From NCBI GenBank assembly GCA_020152595.1, contig JAIGNY010004306.1, forward strand, positions 1-64,000: a DNA stretch of 64,000 nt, written 5' to 3'. This DNA is from Chiridota heheva. Taxonomy: Eukaryota > Echinodermata > Holothuroidea > Apodida > Chiridotidae. Position numbers and translations under genes: made by a program. Positions 22,511 through 33,686 of the stretch are shown here, one piece after another. Below the pieces are notes generated by a model that was given only the letters and a program-made list of their open reading frames with translations, ran no database searches and had not been told where the DNA came from. Within the stretch, counting starts at the first letter, position 1, and each line of letters starts with the position of its first letter.

Positions 22511-23842
22511 CTACCAATCTAGCGAGTCTGTGGGGGGCACAAATCGAACTCTGTTTAAGTTTGTGTCAAGCTGTCCTGCAAGGAAATTCAAAGCCGTACC
22601 CTTAAAATTTTTCAAGAACTCGGGTCTTGTAAGCCGAAAACCAATAGTACATGGATTCAGACCCCCTTTGTAATCAAACCACCATGTTCTTATGTCGCAC
22701 CTTACATTCCCCTCGTAATTGAGAATTCTAACAATAGTACCCTCTGAGCCAATGTTAAAACCTTGTGTTTTAACATCTGTAGCACATTCGATAGGCTCCC
22801 GGAGTGGATCTTCTGTGTCAATGACTTGCTGCAAGTGTTGACTAAAATGATCTAAAAAGACTTCTCTCAAAGAAACTCTTTTGCCAAATAGATCCTTTGA
22901 AAGGCTAAACACAAAATTTGCTTTGGTATCCCCTTTCTTTCCATATTTCTTCTTTTGCATACTGCAAAAGTGGACCCTACCCCCCAGAACATATACCCCT
23001 GTACGGTCGCTTATATTATACCCTGGTGGCTTAAAGTCAGCTGCCACATCAACCTCTCCTTTGCCTATGATTAACTTACCCATTTCGTTTATATTCCTCC
23101 TCAGCTGATCAGCCTCAAACACCTCCATCGACACTTGCGAGGGCTGGAACATTTCTACCCCTTGTTGCTGCCCAGGTGAGAGGGTTGCCCCATGAATTGA
23201 TGCCGACGAACTTGCTGCCGCTGGGTGCCTTTGGCATTGGACCGTCTGCCCCTGCTGCTGTCCCTGCTGCTGTTGCTGATGCTGCTGCTGATTCTGAGCC
23301 AATGGCTGTTGCAGAACCTGGTGCCTTTGGCGTTGGACCGTCTGCCCCTGCTGCTGTCCCTGCTGCTGTTGCTGATGATGCTGCTGATTCTGAGCCAATG
23401 GCTGTTGCAGAACCTGAAGTTGCTGGACCTGCTGTTGATTGTTCGGGAGATTCATCGGTGACTGAATTGTCGCCAGTTCAGGAATGTGAGTACCTTCCAA
23501 CTGTTCCATTTGTGCAAACAATGTTTCAAAATCTTGTGATTGTTTAATCTGATCAGGCTGAGATTGAACTGCCATATATTGAGAGTTATTATCTGGTGGT
23601 GCTGCTACATATTGAGATTTATTAGTGTTATAAATAGGCAGTGGTGATGTCACCCCAATTGATGACACCACACCAACCGTTAAAACTGCCGTTTGTACCG
23701 GAGCCATGGTTGGTGTGAGCTGCTTACGCTTTCTTTTAAGTGGTTTGAGCCTTCCTGGACTTCTTACTCTCTTCTGCGCTTTCTGAGGTGGTTGAGTTGC
23801 TTCCAGGACTACCTGCAGTGCATTCGTCTTCACAGCTTCCAC
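22511..23842 (-). CDS. Gln-rich nuclear-type protein with C-terminal PC4-like ssDNA-binding domain, copy B (intact, 443 aa)
   Basis: This is the only long unbroken gene of the array. Residues about 20-45 are strongly basic (KRVRSPG, KRKRKQL), consistent with nuclear import. Residues about 135-215 hold two Gln-rich repeats. A central region has the segment GVYVLGGRVHFCSMQ. Residues about 381-412 fit the PC4/Sub1 pattern: DIRTWWFDYKGGLNP, then GFRLTRPEF, parallel to the cellular PC4 core (DIREYW...G...P...G.xL). PC4 proteins bind single-stranded DNA and act in transcription or replication. The gene converges with the polymerase, so it may have supplied an ssDNA-binding role to the module; that is inference. 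The start MEAVKTNAL is the first ATG in the open frame. The Gln repeats create long antisense frames that are shadows. Confidence 0.72.
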   Translation of the reverse strand: MEAVKTNALQVVLEATQPPQKAQKRVRSPGRLKPLKRKRKQLTPTMAPVQTAVLTVGVVSSIGVTSPLPIYNTNKSQYVAAPPDNNSQYMAVQSQPDQIKQSQDFETLFAQMEQLEGTHIPELATIQSPMNLPNNQQQVQQLQVLQQPLAQNQQHHQQQQQGQQQGQTVQRQRHQVLQQPLAQNQQQHQQQQQGQQQGQTVQCQRHPAAASSSASIHGATLSPGQQQGVEMFQPSQVSMEVFEADQLRRNINEMGKLIIGKGEVDVAADFKPPGYNISDRTGVYVLGGRVHFCSMQKKKYGKKGDTKANFVFSLSKDLFGKRVSLREVFLDHFSQHLQQVIDTEDPLREPIECATDVKTQGFNIGSEGTIVRILNYEGNVRCDIRTWWFDYKGGLNPCTIGFRLTRPEFLKNFKGTALNFLAGQLDTNLNRVRFVPPTDSLDW

Positions 23843-23844
23843 GA

Positions 23845-24350
23845 TGTTGGTTCCTCGATAGTAGTTTTAGAAGTATATCACGAATGCTCTCGCCAAGGCT
23901 AGCAAGATGATTCGGATGTGCTCCTCTCCAAGCATGTTCTTTTAGAGACCAAAATATACGATGTTAGCACAAACACAAATCTGATTAGTTGATATGTTTG
24001 CACACTTCCGCTTTTCGAATCGGTCTCGTATTTGCTCTGTTCAGTTTCGTTTAAATTTGCATGCACAAAAATGGCCTAAATTAAGTTTTGTAGGGCAAAA
24101 GCATGCATAACCTCATCGTTTATATGGTAGTCCGAACATGATTTTTTTTTTTTTTTTGAAATGTCCTCATTTTATAGCCCTGGCATCGATGAGCTATAAA
24201 AAAATAAGCAAATAGTCCACATAGAAAATCAACTCTTATGAACTCCTTTGTTTTATTCATATTTGTATTTGTAATATTCTCTTGTAAGTTGCTGGTATAA
24301 ATAAAATTTAAAGTTAAATTTCAAATTTTCGTCAACTTCGATAAACTTTA
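23845..24350. other. Upstream region of the PC4-like gene, copy B
   Basis: No coding signal. It includes a T-run near 24,145 and GTCACGTGAC (E-box palindrome) just beyond it at about 24,360, which copy A lacks. Confidence 0.45.
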
Positions 24351-24411
24351 TCGTTTAAGTCACGTGACTTTGAATTTTTTTATGGAGCAATTGTACCTTG
24401 TACATAGCAAT

Positions 24412-24550
24412 TCTGCGCATGCGCAACAATGTACGTTTTCTATTGGCTCTCCATGTTACCGTTGTTCGCACAGACCCTTTTCTATTGGCTCTCCATGTTA
24501 CCGTTGTTCGCACAGACCCTAGCCCTGGCTTAGCCCCTATATAAAGCATT
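24412..24550 (+). promoter_or_regulatory. Promoter-like block, copy B: NRF-1-like site, doubled repeat, TATA box
   Basis: TGCGCATGCGCAACA is followed by two copies of the CTATTGGCTCTCC/GTTCGCACAGACC segment and CTATATAAAGC at about 24,537. The arrangement is the same as 12,270-12,425, so it is a conserved part of the module. Confidence 0.6.
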
Positions 24551-24640
24551 TTTCCGGACGACCAGCGGGAGTAGCTCCTTGGATGTGAGGGGGTATACAA
24601 GGCGGCAGGCTTAAACCCAACCAAAGCCCAGAATGCTCCG

Positions 24641-24689
24641 GGATGCGAACACTGGGTGTCATCGATGCGGACACCTGGTGTTCGCATCC
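24641..24689. repeat. 49-bp palindrome, copy B (outer arms only)
   Basis: Outer arms of 20 and 21 nt, GGATGCGAACAC... and ...GTGTTCGCATCC, pair better than in copy A because the mismatched base is compensated. The 28-nt inner hairpin of copy A is missing. Confidence 0.85.
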
Positions 24690-24691
24690 AG

Positions 24692-24817
24692 TACTACTCA
24701 CCTAATATCCCAGCATGGCAGAAAAAGGTTGACTATTTGCTTAAGATACAAGATAGATTGCAAATTAAGCCGAATGATTTGTATTTGAAAGTAATGTTGG
24801 AGGTTATTCAAAATGGG
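24692..24817 (+). CDS. Short conserved coding-like remnant, copy B
   Basis: Counterpart of 12,588-12,712, reading SPNIPAWQKKVDYLLKIQ and ending EVIQNG before a stop. The family is unknown. Confidence 0.3.
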
Positions 24818-25040
24818 TAACTCACGTTGACTATGTATTTGATGTATATATGTGTACATACAGTTTAAAGATGTGTATTGCAAGATGTTTTTAAACCATT
24901 TCATGTAGGATGTGTGATTTCAATTGCACATTAGGAAGACACCATTTGATTTGATCATATAGTCTGAGTCAAGAACAGGTTAGATTTATATTGGTACTCA
25001 TTCGCCATTGGATGAACATCGGGACAATGTTTTTCTTAGC

Positions 25041-25049
25041 GGGGGAAGG
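25041..25049 (+). promoter_or_regulatory. Polypurine tract before the right LTR
   Basis: GGGGGAAGG immediately upstream of TGTAACCC. Confidence 0.6.
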
Positions 25050-26588
25050 TGTAACCCTATGGTTATTCAAGGCATCCTTACTTATGATGTGGTCCTGCAG
25101 GTATCACTGTCACCCAAGGATGAATAGCTGGAAAATTGTAAACAACCTGTCCAATAATTGTACTTGGAAGAGGGTTATTATTTCCTAGTGCAAAGTAAGA
25201 GTTTTTATATTACCTTTTGTTTCTGGGGAGACGAGTTGTCTCTCTGGGTGTGGGTAATTTACCCAAGTTGTTAAACTTTCTCTTTGTTTTAGGAGGAAGC
25301 AGTTTGGTTATTTTGGGTTTGGCTGTTTCTTGTCACATTTGTCTCAAATTTGACAGACATCTGTCAAATATTGTTCCAGGAAAAGTGATGTAATTCGGCC
25401 ATGATTTTATAAGTGACCAATTGCAGTTCATTTAAATATGCATGGACATGTTATGGGTTAAAACGACCAATGGGATGATTGAGAAAATTATGGGATAGCT
25501 GATGTTGCAAAATATTCAGTTTAAAAAGTTATTGCAACACGCCCAAAAAGTCAGTCGATATCCTAATCATAAGTCTTACATTTTGATAAAGCGTTTTGGC
25601 TCACTTGTAAATTTTGTAAATAGACTGGCTATTTTCTGACTTAGAGTATTTCTTTAAAATCACAAGTTGGTACTTAAAATATTTCTTCAAGTCACAAGTT
25701 GATAAAATATTATTGTCCAATAGAACCACTTTGCTGTTTAACATTCAGTGGCAGATTTTGAGTATGAGCTCAGAAGTTTATATAAATAATGACATCTTAT
25801 TTTAAGAAGCTTGAGAAATTTCAAAGTAGAATGATTATTGAGAAGAAGTTAAAAGCTAATATTTCGACAAGTGCCTAAACCAACATTTGAACTTAATCAA
25901 ATCATTCCAGTTCCGTTCCAGTAAATTGTTAAGTTGAATCATCAAGAAAGTGATAATTTCAGAGCTCGGAAGGATTCAATTCAGTTGTTAAATATTGCTG
26001 ATACAGTGTGTGATCTTCCAGATGACTTTTTTTTTGTTTTTTTTTTGTTAATGGAGTTCCAGTGAATTTAAGCCGATACCTTTTTACTTTGGACTGAATG
26101 GATTTTGTTTAATAAACCAGTTTGTGTGAAGTATATGTAGCAGCCTGAACTGTAAGTACAACTCTCATTTTCTTCGGAAAAGTCCAGTGGTCATCTTCAG
26201 AACAGTATCGCCGATAAAAGGTACCTGAACACTAATTCAAATTGGCCAAATCATAGTTGTTGTGCACATACATTTTATTGATTAATCATTGAGTCTTAAG
26301 TACTTGTGAGTAATTGTGTTCTATTCTTGTATACTGTAAATGTTGATGTATATTCAACTCAGAGGATAGTCATATTCCTGGAGATTAGTTGAATAATATA
26401 TATCTGAACTGTATTTAATACTTGTTGTGTCCTTTGTACAGGCCTGTGATATAAAACAAACTATTTTTCATTTCACTTACGTATTTTCGGTCTGAAAGCT
26501 TCGCTTTCGTTCCTGAAGATCTAGGCCCATGAAATTTAGCTGACCATTCATTACTTAACTTTCCGTCTGAGAGAACTAGTGGGTCACA
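25050..26588 (+). repeat. Right-hand LTR of the array
   Basis: It aligns with 12,948-14,463 and ends GTGGGTCACA. After 26,588 similarity stops: no PBS or gag follows, and unrelated coding-like DNA starts, which marks the right edge of the array. AATAAA lies at about 26,110. The 5-bp sequence after the LTR (GACAA) should recur before the left LTR outside the window. Confidence 0.8.
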
Positions 26589-26606
26589 GACAAAAAAGCC
26601 AAAGTT

Positions 26607-26876
26607 TTGGACAGCCTGGCAACAGGCTCTCTAAAACCAAAACCGTTTAAAGTGTCGGACCACGCCAAGGGGACAAAATTGTCAAAGTCATTCAATGCTG
26701 TCTTTGTGTATGTAATGGCTTACAAAGATTATCAAACTGTTTGTATTTGTAAAGAAAATTTCAGAAAGGCAATGAATAAAGATTGTTCAGAACAGAGGGA
26801 TGATACACCGTTAGATCAGATGGGTCGAAACACCCCACAACCATTAGGATTTCCCTTCCATTGGGCACAGCCATGA
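26607..26876 (+). CDS. Unrecognised open frame next to the array, 89 codons
   Basis: The frame is MDSLATGSLKPKPFKVSDHA and onward, with no family recognised. The frame is open to the left toward the LTR edge, so the array may have inserted into this gene. It ends at 26,876. A pyrimidine-rich stretch ending TTTTTTTCTTAG at about 26,970 follows and resembles a splice acceptor, so this may be an exon linked to 27,046 onward. No direct evidence of function. Confidence 0.35.
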   Translation: MDSLATGSLKPKPFKVSDHAKGTKLSKSFNAVFVYVMAYKDYQTVCICKENFRKAMNKDCSEQRDDTPLDQMGRNTPQPLGFPFHWAQP

Positions 26877-27045
26877 CTTTCCTGGGGAAGGGGATTATGA
26901 AAAAATTATCAGTCTTAAAATAAAATAAACCAAAAATTTAATTTTTTCTTTTTCTATTTTTTTCTTAGGTAATTGGAATAACTCCCAGTGGCACAAAGAA
27001 AACGAAAATAGCATAGCCATCGTACATAAAGGGATACAACATACT

Positions 27046-28437
27046 TTGGCTCAGGGAAAGGCATTTGCTGTAATTAAGAGAGAGTTAGAGCATGTTCACT
27101 TGTATTTTTTATTTAAGATTTTGACCATACATGCTAGGTTTCTGCGGACTTGGAGTGTCAAGGTTTTTAATTTTGTGAGGCGCTCTCAGGTGGAGCGTCT
27201 TGAAGCTGCAGAGATCCTGGGGTGGGCAGATGATAACCATTTCACCCTCCAAAATTATAATTCAAACGGGAATGGGTATCTGAGGGTTATGCCGCCCATG
27301 CACTTCAAGGATGAGTATCAGTCTGAAATTGCGTCCACGGGTCCCGAAACCAGCTCCATACCCCAAAGGTCAACCGCAGAAAACCAATTAGCAATATGCA
27401 GACACTTGGAAATGCTTATGACAAACAATGTAGATTGTAATGCAATAGTGGAGGAAATTTTGCAGATGGGGTGGAGGGCAGCGGTAGGTGACCATCCCAA
27501 TGGCACCAAATATAATTTCGTGGCAGCAGAGTATTACTTGCCAGAGGAGGTGACATCCTTTGCGGCCAAGTATGCTTTTGAGCAAAGTGTGCTCGATCAT
27601 TGCTGTGACTCTTGTGTGAGATGCAGCAGTGCTGGCGCGCCACTCAGGTGCTCATTCAACCATGACCTTTGTCCCCGTTGGGCGGCAGAATTGGATGGTC
27701 ATTCCTGGACGGAAATGAGCCGCCAAGCGTCCATAGACATGAGGGTGTCTATGGCCTGTATTACCATGCTTCAGACCCATTTTTCCAAGATGGGGGCCCT
27801 CCTATCGATGGAGGATGGTACGGGTTGCTCTTTAACCTCTATGAGCTTGAAGGGTCCGATTACCCCATGGACACTGCCCAACTATTATCCTCTAGTACCA
27901 GAATGTGAGGCAAAGTCCTATAATACAGGTGGAAAACTCTCGACCCATGACATGATCCCCCTGATGCAGGTGGCGGATCTAGCTCTGGATCCAACCCTGA
28001 GCATTTTGCCTTACGGTTGGGACATTGCTGCAACCTTGAAGCCCAAGGGGGTTAAGCTTTCTTGGGAGACAAGGAATCGCGTGACAAAACTGCTCTTGTT
28101 TCATTACAAGCGTACGGCCATTGGTACGAGTAGGTCCTTGAAGGAGCAGTTTCTGCCCATGAGAGTACCCTACAAGTTTACCGTAAACAAGACAGCGGAC
28201 GAGAATGGTTGTTTTTGTACATGCCCGGCATGCATGCGCTACTACTTCTTAGAGTGCAAGGCCGCTCTAAGGAGTGAACAGGGTCTGGTAATGAAGCATT
28301 AGGAGCATACCAAATTCAGGTGGCTGAGGTTGGTGCAGGGGAAGAGGGGGAGAATATATGTAAAAAATGTGTTCGCCACACTGCACTGTTCCCCGATTGG
28401 TATGATTCCGATTGGAGTTCAGATAGATGATTATTGA
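27046..28437 (+). CDS. Unrecognised Cys-rich protein, possibly a decayed mobile-element or viral gene
   Basis: A 418-codon frame (27,046-28,302) is far longer than chance in this AT-rich DNA and is locally GC-richer. Visible are a Cys cluster near residues 185-210 (CCDSCVRCSS...C...C) and a second one near 386-400 (CFCTCPACMRYYFLEC). A second frame from 27,669 to 27,908 contains the more protein-like stretch GVYGLYYHASDPFFQDGG, so two compensating frameshifts may lie near 27,680 and 27,890. After the stop, another frame continues to about 28,437 with CKKCVRHTALFPDWYDSDW, a plausible true C-terminus after a further frameshift. I do not recognise the family and assign no function. Confidence 0.5.
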
Positions 28438-28470
28438 AAAGCAACAGAGAGATGGACCCAATAAAAAAAC

Positions 28471-29775
28471 CACACATGTCACCAATGTATGATGGGACCT
28501 GCACGTTTGCTGCAGTCTCTCAGGATATTATAGCCAGTCGTTGTATCAATGCATGATTTACTTTAAATGGTGCCGTATGAAAAAGTAATGAAAGTTCAAC
28601 ACACACATGTCACCAATGTATGAGGGGACCTGCACGTTTGCTGCAGTCTCTCAGGATATTATAGCCAGTCGATATATCAATGCATGATTTACTTTAAATG
28701 GTGCCGTATGAAAAAGTAATGAAAGTTCAACACACATATGTCACCAATGTATGAGGGGACCTGCATGCTTGCTGCAGTCTCTTTTAGGATATTATAGCCA
28801 GTCGTTGTATCAATGCATGATTTACTTTAAATGGTGCCGTATGAAAAAGTAATGAAAGTTCAACACACACATGTCACCAATGTATGAGGGGACCTGCACG
28901 TTTGCTGCAGTCTCTCAGGATATTATAGCCAGTCGTTGTATCAATGCATGATTTACTTTAAATGGTGCCGTATGAAAAAGTAATGTAAGTTCAACAAACA
29001 CATGTCACCAATGTATGAGGGGACCTGCACGCGTTTGCTGCAGTCTCTCAGGATATTATAGCCAGTCGTTGTATCAATGCATGATTTACTTTAAATGGTG
29101 CCGTATGAAAAGTAATGTAAGTTCAACAAACACATGTCACCAATGTATGAGGGGACCTGCACGTTTGCTGCAGTCTCTCAGGATATTATAGCCAGTCATT
29201 GTATCAATGCATGATTTACTTTAAATGGTGCCGTATGAAAAAGTAATGAAAGTTCAACACACACGTCACCAATGTATGAGGGGACCTGCACGTTTGCTGC
29301 AGTCTCTCAGGATATTATAGCCAGTCATTGTATCAATGCATGATTTACTTTAAATGGTGCCGTATGAAAAAGTAATGAAAGTTCAACAAACACATGTCAC
29401 CAATGTATGAGGGGACCTGCATGCTTGCTGCAGTCTCTCAGGATATTATAGCCAGTCATTGTATCAATGCATGATTTACTTTAAATGGTGCCGTATGAAA
29501 AAGTAATGAAAGTTCAACAAACACATGTCACCAATGTATGAGGGAACCTGCATGCTTGCTGCAGTCTCTCAGGATATTATAGCCAGTCATTGTATCAATG
29601 CATGATTTACTTTAAATGGTGCCTTATGAAAAAGTAATGAAAGTTCAACACACATATGTCACCAATGTATGAGGGGACCTGCACGTTTGCTGCAGTCTCT
29701 CAGGATATTATAGCCAGTCGATATATCAATGCATGATTTACTTTAAATGGTGCCGTATGAAAAAGTAATGACAGT
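28471..29775 (+). repeat. 131-bp satellite, about 10 tandem copies
   Basis: The word GGTGCCGTATGAAA recurs about ten times from 28,571 to 29,750 at spacings of 128-133 bp. Units contain ATGTCACCAATGTATGAGGG, a TGCAGTCTC block and GCATGATTTACTTTAAATGG. Copies differ by point changes and small indels (ACG/ATG, GTCG/GTCA). No coding. Confidence 0.95.
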
Positions 29776-30360
29776 TCTCTATGTGACTGCTTGTAATTTG
29801 CAGAACCCAATTAAGTGACATTTTGAAAAAAAACAGACTGTCGTAACTTAAAAAGGATTCAATGTTTTGTTGATGGTTCATTGAGTTTGAATTGTAAGAT
29901 CATTGGAAGATCGAAGTATTGTTGGGGAACTAATAAGAGAACTTTCTGGGTGATTTTTCCGTGTAAATGATGCATTAATTTTGTAAAGGGTAAACAATGT
30001 TTTTGATCGTATACACGATAATCGGTCGCATGAATGGTACGATGCGTTTGAAGAACTGAACGTGATAATCATTAACAATCCAAACTTAAATAATAGAGAG
30101 GAAAAGGTGCTATATCCATGACACATGTCAAAACAAACTTGATGGTCAGTGCAGGAACAGACTGTGCAAGGAGGTGAACTTTCTTTAGGGTAAAGCACTG
30201 CTGACATTTAGTCTTCTACAGTTAAAGATGTACCATTAGGATACAATAAAAGAGCCCTAAGCTAAGAAGGCTTGAAAATATTATGTCAGTGTTCAAAGCA
30301 AATTGTGGCTAATATTTACATGATTTGCACAGATTAATTCCCTCCAACAAGCAAGGGTGG
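29776..30360. other. Stretch without recognised features
   Basis: A 109-codon minus frame at 29,878-30,207 has no recognisable motif and is probably chance. I see nothing else. Confidence 0.4.
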
Positions 30361-31249
30361 AGAAATGAGTGGTAAAGGTTTGACAGAAATTTCAAAGGTT
30401 GTACCTTATGTAAAAGTTATTTTGATGAAAAATATTGTTAAAATGCAAGTGATGATTGTCATATTCATAACGGATAAGAACAATGCAAACTCCATTGTTG
30501 ATAACATAAGAAAAAACTTCGCCCCTGTTCGGAGGAATCTACAAATTTCAAAGATGCAGGAAAGCAGTTGAAACATGAATTTAATGTTATTATGAATTCC
30601 TAGCCTCTCCACAATGACTTTAAAACTGATCCTGCAAGACTAATCATTCTTTGCCGCCTATATTCATTTTCTATCAGAGTGTGAATGGTGGAAAATGGGG
30701 GGATGGTAGGGAAAGAAAGTTGCAGCATTGCATTGTCATGCATAAATAATGATATGGCTCTGCATGGCATTAAGTTCCATGGTCCTTCAGATATACTGTA
30801 TGACCATTATGCATTCACTATTGTGATAATGGTTGACAGGGATGTATATTTCCAAGTGGAGGAGGGGGACAAGAAGGCTTGTTCCCCTAACTTTTTGACA
30901 GAATTAAATCAAAAATACTCAAGGTTGTAAAAAACATTGTCCCCAAAATAGCACTCATGTAACCCTCCACTACCCACTTTTTGAAACTATAGGAACAAAG
31001 GTGGGAAAGCCATGCTGGCTAAATGAGTGAATTAATCACGAGTAATCTATGAATAAGTAATTTATCTGGCAGGAAATTCTTGGTTCCTTGATGCTGTCCA
31101 TGGAACGAAGGTTTAATATTAAAAAAAAATAATTACACGTGGCTTACTTCTTAATTTCTTTTAGGTAAGGTTTTACCAGTTTACGTACAGTACTTGTGCC
31201 AGTACTTGTGCCAGTACTTGTTTATAGTTTTTTCTTTAACGTGTATACA

Positions 31250-31577
31250 CTCAAGCGACCACCCTCCTCAACACCAAAACCCTAGCCGATAAAGGTATTG
31301 ACGTTACTGTCACCCCCCACTGTTCCCTAAACTACAGCAAAGGTGTGGTCAGATCCAGGGACCTGGCCTACCTAAATGATGAAGACCTCTTAAATGATTT
31401 AACAAGCCAAAACGTCACAGAAGCCCGTCGTCTCGTCCTCAAGAAAAACGGTGCCGAAACACCCACAAACACCATTTTCCTGACATTTTCTACACCAACT
31501 CTCCCCTCCCACATCACTTAAGAATTCCAGTCACCCCTAATATCTTAAACCCCCTCCGTTGCCATCAGTGCCAAAAA
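31250..31577 (+). pseudogene. LINE ORF1 fragment in unit 1
   Basis: Reads LNYSKGVVRSRDLAYLNDED-like sequence followed by QNVTEARRLVLKKNG. This resembles the RRM-like region preceding the zinc knuckles in ORF1 of I/Jockey-type LINEs, and the LINE at 47.3-52.7 kb has the same block on the minus strand. The frame is broken and a short deletion lies near 31,515. Confidence 0.65.
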
Positions 31578-32467
31578 AGAGAAATGAGTGGTGAAGGTTT
31601 GATAGAAATTTTAAAGGTTGTACCTTATGTAAAAGTTATTTTGATGAAAAATATTGTTAAAATGCAAGTGATGATTGTCATATTCACAACGGATAAGAAC
31701 AATGCAAACTCCATTGTTGATAACATAAGGAAAAAGTTTGTCCCTGTTCTGGAGAATCTACAAATTTCAAAGATGCAGGAAAGCAGTTGAAACATGAATT
31801 TAATGTTATTATGAATTCCTAGCCTCTCCACAATGACTTTAAAACTGATCCTGCAAGACTAATCATTCTTTGCCGCCTATATTCTTTTTTTACCAGAGTG
31901 TGAATGGTGGAAAATGGGGGGATGGTAGGGAAAGAAAGTTGCAGCATTGCATTGTCATGCATAAATAATGATATGGCTCTGCATGGCATTAAGTTCCATG
32001 GTCCTTCAGATATACTGTATGACCATTATGCATTCACTATTGTGATAATGGTTGACAGGGATGTATATTTCCAAGTGGAGGAGGGGGACAAGAAGGCTTG
32101 TTCCCCTAACTTTTCGACAGAATTAAATCAAAAATACTCAAGGTTGTGAAAAACATTGTCCCCAAAATAGCCTCATGTAACCCTTCACTACCCACTTTTT
32201 GAAACTATAGGAACAAAGGTGGGAAAGCCATGCTGGCTAAATGAGTGAATTAATCACGAGTAATCTATGAATAAGTAATTTATCTGGCAGGAAATTCTTG
32301 GTTCCTTGATGCTGTCCATGGAACGAAGGTTTAATATTAAAAAAAAATAATTACACGTGGCTTACTTCTTAATTTCTTTTAGGTAAGGTTTTACCAGTTT
32401 ACGTACAGTACTTGTGCCAGTACTTGTGCCAGTACTTGTTTATAGTTTTTTCTTTAACGTGTATACA

Positions 32468-32796
32468 CTCAAGCGACCACCCTCCTCAACACCAAAACCC
32501 TAGCCGATAAAGGTATTGACGTTACTGTCACCCCCCACTGTTCCCTAAACTACAGCAAAGGTGTGGTCAGATCCAGGGACCTGGCCTACCTAAATGATGA
32601 AGACCTTTTAAATGATTTAACAAGCCAAAACGTCACAGAAGCCCGTCGTCTCGTCCTCAAGAAAAACGGTGCCGAAACACCCACAAACACCATTTTCCTG
32701 ACATTTTCTACACCAACTCTCCCCTCCCACATCACTTAAGAATTCCAGTCACCCCTAATATCTTAAACCCCCTCCGTTGCCATCAGTGCCAAAAAA
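32468..32796 (+). pseudogene. LINE ORF1 fragment in unit 2
   Basis: Nearly identical to the fragment in unit 1, with the same deletion near 32,733, so the deletion predates the unit duplication. Confidence 0.65.
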
Positions 32797-33686
32797 GAGA
32801 AATGAGTGGTGAAGGTTTGATAGAAATTTTAAAGGTTGTACCTTATGTAAAAGTTATTTTGATGAAAAATATTGTTAAAATGCAAGTGATGATTGTCATA
32901 TTCACAACGGATAAGAACAATGCAAACTCCATTGTTGATAACATAAGGAAAAAGTTTGTCCCTGTTCTGAGGAATCTACAAATTTCAAAGATGCAGGAAA
33001 GCAGTTGAAACATGAATTTAATGTTATTATGAATTCCTAGCCTCTCCACAATGACTTTAAAACTGATCCTGCAAGACTAATCATTCTTTGCCGCCTTTAT
33101 TCTTCTTTTACCAGAGTGTGAATGGTGGAAAATGGGGGGATGGTAGGGAAAGAAAGTTGCAGCATTGCATTGTCATGCATAAATAATGATATGGCTCTGC
33201 ATGGCATTAAGTTCCATAGTCCTTCAGATATACTGTATGACCAATGACCATTATGCATTCACTATTGTGATAATGGTTGACAGGGATGTATATTCCCCAG
33301 TGGGGGAGGGGGACAAGAAGGCTTGTTCCCCTAACTTTTCAACAGAATTAAATCAAAAATACTCAAGGTTGTAAAAAACATTGTCCCCAAAATAGCACTC
33401 ATGTAACCCTCCACTACCCACTTTTTAAAACTATAGGTACAAGGGTGGGAAAGCCATGCTGGCTAAATGAGTGGATTAAACACGAGTAATCTATGAATAA
33501 GTAATTTATCTGGCAGGAAATTCTTGGTTTTTTGATGCTGTCCATGGAACAAAGGTTTGATATTAAAAAAAAAAAAAATTACACGAGGCTTACTTTTCAA
33601 TTTCTTTTAGGTTAGGTTTTACCAGTCTACGTACAATACTTGTGCCAGTGCTTGTTTATAGTTTTTTCTTTAACGTGTATACACTC

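Larger units (their letters stand above)
1..26588 (+). mobile_element. Tandem array of a chimeric gypsy-type LTR retrotransposon, two internal copies
   Basis: Two internal regions lie head to tail: copy A (1-12,947, entering the window inside gag-pol) and copy B (14,464-25,049). Each is followed by an LTR of about 1.5 kb. Base 1 onward matches 16,271 onward; all landmarks recur in the same order, and the offset changes only through a 3.67-kb insertion and three extra 171-bp repeats in copy A. Each copy joins truncated gypsy gag-pol to a module encoding a protein-primed DNA polymerase and a PC4-like protein. The gypsy/module junction (2,180 and 18,455) is the same in both copies, so the chimera predates the duplication. 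LTR-internal-LTR-internal arrays are a known outcome of recombination between LTRs. The left outer LTR lies outside the window. Confidence 0.85.

Noticed and set aside
30365..30571. 68-codon frame conserved in three tandem units (also 31,584 and 32,802), with antisense partner
   Set aside because: Conservation follows from the recent tandem triplication; no motif and both strands are equally open.
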